Below, piece after piece: positions 33,124 through 35,941 of a DNA stretch of 35,941 nt (positions are counted from its first letter, which is position 1; every line of letters starts with the position of its first letter). Source of the DNA: Hoeflea sp. (GTDB lineage: Bacteria > Pseudomonadota > Alphaproteobacteria > Rhizobiales > Rhizobiaceae); assembly GCA_002707605.1 (NCBI GenBank), contig PANK01000002.1, positions 1 to 35,941 of the forward strand, in the 5' to 3' direction. A program made the position numbers and the translations under genes. Below the pieces are notes generated by a model. The model did no database searches and was not told the origin of the DNA. It was given only the letters and a program-made list of their open reading frames with translations.

Positions 33124-34257
33124 ATGTTGAATGATGACGAGGAAAGAGGCGTGCATGAGCCGGAGAGCGAAGGGATCGACTCTGTCGTCCCGGTCCGCAA
33201 GATCCTGCACGTCGACATGGATGCGTTCTATGCGTCAGTCGAGCAGCGCGACAATCCGGAGCTTAGAGGAAAGCCGGTCGCCGTTGGCGGGTCGGCGGCC
33301 AGAGGCGTCGTCGCGGCAGCAAGTTACGAGGCGCGTGCGTTTGGCGTTCGGTCCGCCCTGCCCTCGGTCACGGCAAAGCGCCGTTGTCCCGAGCTGATTT
33401 TCGTGAAGCCCCGCTTCGATGTCTATCGGGCGGTCTCGGCCCAGATCCATGAGATATTTGCCGAGCATACCGACCTGATCGAACCGCTCTCCCTGGACGA
33501 AGCCTATCTCGACGTCACCGAAAACAAGCAGGATATCGAGTTCGCCACCGAGATCGCGACGATCATTCGCGCCCGCATCAAGGAAGTGACCGGCTTGAAC
33601 GCCTCTGCCGGAATTTCCTATTGCAAGTTCCTGGCGAAGCTGGCGAGTGATCTGAACAAGCCGAACGGCCAGGCCGTCATAACACCGAAGAACGGGCCGG
33701 CGTTTGTCGCCGATCTTGCGGTGAAGAAATTCCACGGAGTGGGCCCGGCGACGGCCGAGAAGATGCAACGGCTAGGCATCATCACCGGCGCCGATCTGCG
33801 GGAGAAATCACTGACCTTCTTACGCGACAATTTCGGGAAGTCTGGAGTCTGGTATTTCGGGATTTCGCGAGGCATCGACGAGAGACCGGTTCAGCCTGAC
33901 CGCCAGCGGAAATCAATCGGCGCCGAAGACACCTTTGCGGCTGACATCTTCGAACTAGAAGCTGCAATGGCAGTGCTCGCACCGCTTGCCGAGAAAGTCT
34001 GGCGCCACGCGGCATACAAGCAGATCAGCGGGCGCCCTGTCACGCTGAAGGTGAAATATGCGGACTTCCAGCAGATTACCCGCTGTGGGACGACAGCGTG
34101 TTCAATTGGGGACTTGGAGGAACTCTTGGGCATATCCCATGTGCTCCTACACGGCCTGCTTCCCGTGGCAAAAGGAATACGGCTTTTGGGCGTCTCACTT
34201 TCATCCCTCAGCGAAAGCGACCCAGAACCGAGGAGAGATCAACTGGCGCTGTTTTGA
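33124..34257 (+). CDS. dinB: DNA polymerase IV (Y-family)
   Basis: 377 residues from the ATG at 33124, 14 bases after the SRAP stop. Y-family signature residues: ILHVDMDAFYASVEQRDNPE (first catalytic Asp), PLSLDEAYLDVT (Asp-Glu pair), SAGISYCKFLAKLASD and the HhH segment KFHGVGPATAEKMQRLGI. The C-terminal QLALF is a beta-clamp binding motif. It bypasses DNA lesions with low fidelity, normally under SOS control. No LexA box was looked for beyond a visual check, and none was evident. Confidence 0.94.
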   Translation: MLNDDEERGVHEPESEGIDSVVPVRKILHVDMDAFYASVEQRDNPELRGKPVAVGGSAARGVVAAASYEARAFGVRSALPSVTAKRRCPELIFVKPRFDVYRAVSAQIHEIFAEHTDLIEPLSLDEAYLDVTENKQDIEFATEIATIIRARIKEVTGLNASAGISYCKFLAKLASDLNKPNGQAVITPKNGPAFVADLAVKKFHGVGPATAEKMQRLGIITGADLREKSLTFLRDNFGKSGVWYFGISRGIDERPVQPDRQRKSIGAEDTFAADIFELEAAMAVLAPLAEKVWRHAAYKQISGRPVTLKVKYADFQQITRCGTTACSIGDLEELLGISHVLLHGLLPVAKGIRLLGVSLSSLSESDPEPRRDQLALF

Positions 34258-34546
34258 GTGCTTGGGGACGGTCGTTCGTATCGCTAAGAACGGATTGTCG
34301 AAAGACAGGCCGAGGAGGTTCACGACTTTCCTGTAAACAGGGACTGATATCCTTCGAAGCGGTGGCAGCTATAACCGAATTCTCCGTGAGGATGCTGCTC
34401 CGCCCAGGAAAGAACCTCAGCCCTTGGAACCAAGAGTGAGGTTTGGCCTTTCGGATGGAAGCAGTTCTTTCCGTGCTTGGAATTTCGGTTGATTACGTCG
34501 TTCAGTCACAATAGCACCTTCGCGGATGTTTGGGTATTGGGGCCTG
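34258..34546. other. Gap after dinB with no supported gene
   Basis: No gene was supported. A minus-strand frame (34417-34620, 67 residues) ends KELLPSERPNLTLGSKG, which may derive from a dispersed rhizobial repeat rather than a protein. Nothing definite. Confidence 0.3.
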
Positions 34547-34882
34547 CTACGACAAAGAAGCGACAAGACCAACGGCAACAGACTGACCAAAATATATATC
34601 GAAACTTTGGTCGGTAACACCGTACCGTGCGGTCAGTAGTCGGCAGGCGAATTCTCTGTCACCCCAATTGGTCGGAAAGGTCTTGGAGACCTCCAACCAG
34701 CTACCATCGTTGCCAGAGCTATGGTTCGCTCCCATGCACGAACATTGACACTCATGATCGAGGGCCTCTTGGCAGGCGCGCGCGCATATTTCCTGCTCTC
34801 GGTAAGGCTGGAAAATGTAGATGTTGCCAAAACGCTCCAGAGTCCGGTCTACGGAATCATTGAACCACGCTTTAGGTAGTTC
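34547..34882 (-). pseudogene. Cys-rich protein fragment, unknown, no start codon
   Basis: A 111-codon open frame begins after an in-frame TAG at 34883-34885 without ATG or GTG near its start. It reads WFNDSVDRTLERFGNIYIFQ, then REQEICARACQEALDHECQC, then SCMGANHSSGNDGSWLEVSK and EFACRLLTARYG. The six Cys in a C-x3-C...C-x-C-x-C spacing with GNIY and the W-x-V pattern look like a real conserved protein of unknown function. The N-terminus is probably lost. Confidence 0.5.
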
Positions 34883-35204
34883 CTAATAAACGTGCTTACC
34901 ACCTATCCATTCGGGTTGGGTCCTTCGACCGTTCTGCGACCAGTGCCCTTTCGTCTCCGCAAATGGCAGTTTCACCCTGAGGTGCTCTCCCTTCCCGGTG
35001 CGTCGCAGGACGACCTGAGTCTTTCTCGGCACCAATTCTTCGTCGCAGCTCGTCCCGGAAAATCCAAGAAACCCCGCGAAAGCGGGGCTTCTTGTTAGAT
35101 TTTTCCAAGCTCGGCGTCTCTCACGATCCAGCACCATCCGGCTGCAGCCAGAGATTCTGATCGCATTATTGATAGCATCAGATCCACGAGTCCGATGCCA
35201 TCAC
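34883..35204. other. Gap before the integrase gene
   Basis: No gene is supported. It contains one strong hairpin (35066-35093, listed separately). A tRNA or attachment site was looked for because tyrosine integrases of this type often sit next to one, but none was recognised. Confidence 0.4.
35066..35093. terminator. GC-rich hairpin, probable bidirectional terminator
   Basis: Stem AAGAA-CCCCGC and GCGGGG-TTCTT around a GAAA tetraloop, followed by T-rich DNA on the plus strand and flanked by A-rich on the other. It could end transcription from either side, between the Cys-rich fragment and the integrase. Confidence 0.65.
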
Positions 35205-35843
35205 ATGCCCCTCCCTGACACTCGAATTCGCGCTCTCAAACCGAGAGGCAAGCCAGCCAAGCCGGGAGACGGCGGTGGTTTGTTGCTCGTCGTCAATCAG
35301 AATGGCAGCAAGCTTTGGCGAATGGTCTATCGCTACGGCAGCAAACAGAAACGGCTCTCCTTCGGCGCATGGCCCGCCGTTTCCCTTGCCCAAGCGCGCG
35401 CCCAAAGAGATGAGGCAAGGAAGCTGCTAGCTGAGGAAATCGATCCATTGCAGCAAAAGAAGCGCGACAAGATCGCGAAGGCTGACGCTGCGGCGAAGAG
35501 CTTCGAGGCGTCGGCCGACGAGTTTATCGATAAAAACCGGCGCGAGAACAAATCAGAAGCGACGCTGAACAAAAAGCGCTGGCTGATCAGCCTCGCGCTC
35601 AAGGATCTTCGAACAAAGCCGATTGGTGAGATTGACGCCGCAGATATCCTCGTGCCTCTGCGTCGGGTGGAAGCACTTGGAAACTACGAGACGGCGCGCC
35701 GCCTTCGCGCCGTCATCAGTCAGGTCGTCAGATACGGAATTGCGACGGCACGGGTGAGCAATGACCCCACGTTTGGCCTGAGAGCCGCGATCATTGCCCC
35801 AAAGGTCACCCATAGAGCCGCTAAAACGGACTGGGAACCGCTT
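35205..35843 (+). pseudogene. Tyrosine-type integrase (DUF4102 N-terminus), truncated by IS3
   Basis: The ATG at 35205 starts MPLPDTRIRALKPRGKPAKP, the arm-binding DUF4102 start typical of tRNA-site integrases of genomic islands. A core-binding domain follows to about SNDPTFGLRAAI. At 35843 the IS3 left end begins, and the frame runs into it with no catalytic R-H-x-x-R-Y residues. It once mobilised an island or integrative element; now it is dead. An upstream TTG at 35169 is a poorer start. Confidence 0.87.
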
Positions 35844-35941
35844 GACCCTCCCCCCAAGAACTGGACCCTTTGAAGCGAGAATTTTCTCATAATGTCCCTG
35901 GTTGGGTACAGGAGAGAAGACCATGAAGAAGTCCCGTTTTT
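35844..35941 (+). mobile_element. IS3-family element, left end and start of orfA
   Basis: Terminal repeat TGACCCTCCCCCCA at 35844 is followed by a leader and ATG at 35922, beginning MKKSRF, the usual start of OrfA in the IS407/IS511 group. The element continues past the window. It interrupts the integrase gene. Its repeat resembles the IS3 right end at 929-942. Confidence 0.85.

Noticed and set aside
34883-35204. tRNA gene or attachment site next to the integrase
   Set aside because: No cloverleaf, CCA or TTCGA arm was found; only a terminator-like hairpin is present.

Overview
The window looks like part of an alphaproteobacterial (Rhizobiales-type) plasmid or genomic island. The sequence is GC-rich, and the gene families fit that group: BTLCP-type transglutaminase-like proteases, SleB-type hydrolases, PCu(A)C and SCO proteins, a CadR/PbrR-like MerR regulator, and a UvrD / SRAP / DinB repair block. 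It is a mosaic of envelope and metal-handling genes cut up by insertion-sequence debris. No rRNA, tRNA, CRISPR array or replication origin was seen.

Layout. Bases 1-1134 are stacked IS remains: the right end of an ISL3-family element, an IS3-family orfB missing its 5' end, and an IS66 tail. From 1141 to 5934 there is a membrane-anchored protein, an isoprenylcysteine-methyltransferase-like gene, a Zn/Cd/Pb P-type ATPase, its divergent MerR regulator and a YnfA-like gene. From 5974 to 9522 there is a DUF1624 membrane protein facing three L,D-transpeptidase-family genes and a small secreted protein. From 9941 to 12891 a multicopper oxidase and an extended ZIP transporter form a two-gene unit divergent from mntR, with two MntR-box-like palindromes between them. 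From 13067 to 15640 there is an intact ccmF between broken ccmH and ccmE. From 15821 to 20702 there are small membrane ORFs, a BTLCP protease, a PCu(A)C-like protein, a wrecked heavy-metal ATPase N-terminus, a SleB hydrolase and a broken dsbA. From 20821 to 23685 a MerR-type promoter leads into SCO-dsbB-dsbA-PCu(A)C-SCO. From 23800 to 26419 lie DedA, DUF411, ZIP and LspA. From 26384 to 31267 there are an IS6 remnant, a second BTLCP protease, a possible photolyase fragment, a truncated IS21 element and a complete ISL3 element. The rest holds a UvrD helicase cut by the ISL3 element, an SRAP protein, DNA polymerase IV, a Cys-rich fragment, and a tyrosine integrase cut by an IS3-family element that runs off the window.

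How it may work together. The P-type ATPase exports soft divalent metal (Zn, Cd or Pb) and the MerR protein senses it. An operator of the same architecture in front of the SCO/Dsb operon suggests that periplasmic thiol and copper chaperones respond to the same signal. LspA, ZIP and DUF411 recall lead and cadmium resistance operons. The oxidase plus ZIP unit with MntR-like sites suggests a separate manganese-responsive, oxidase-coupled transport module. The L,D-transpeptidases, SleB, DedA and BTLCP proteins add cell-envelope functions.

Direct ISL3 copies at both ends (99 identical bases at the shared end) would let recombination excise about 31 kb as a circle. The many half-genes (ccmE, ccmH, dsbA, cadA-like, photolyase, uvrD, integrase) show an old, repeatedly rearranged accessory region.
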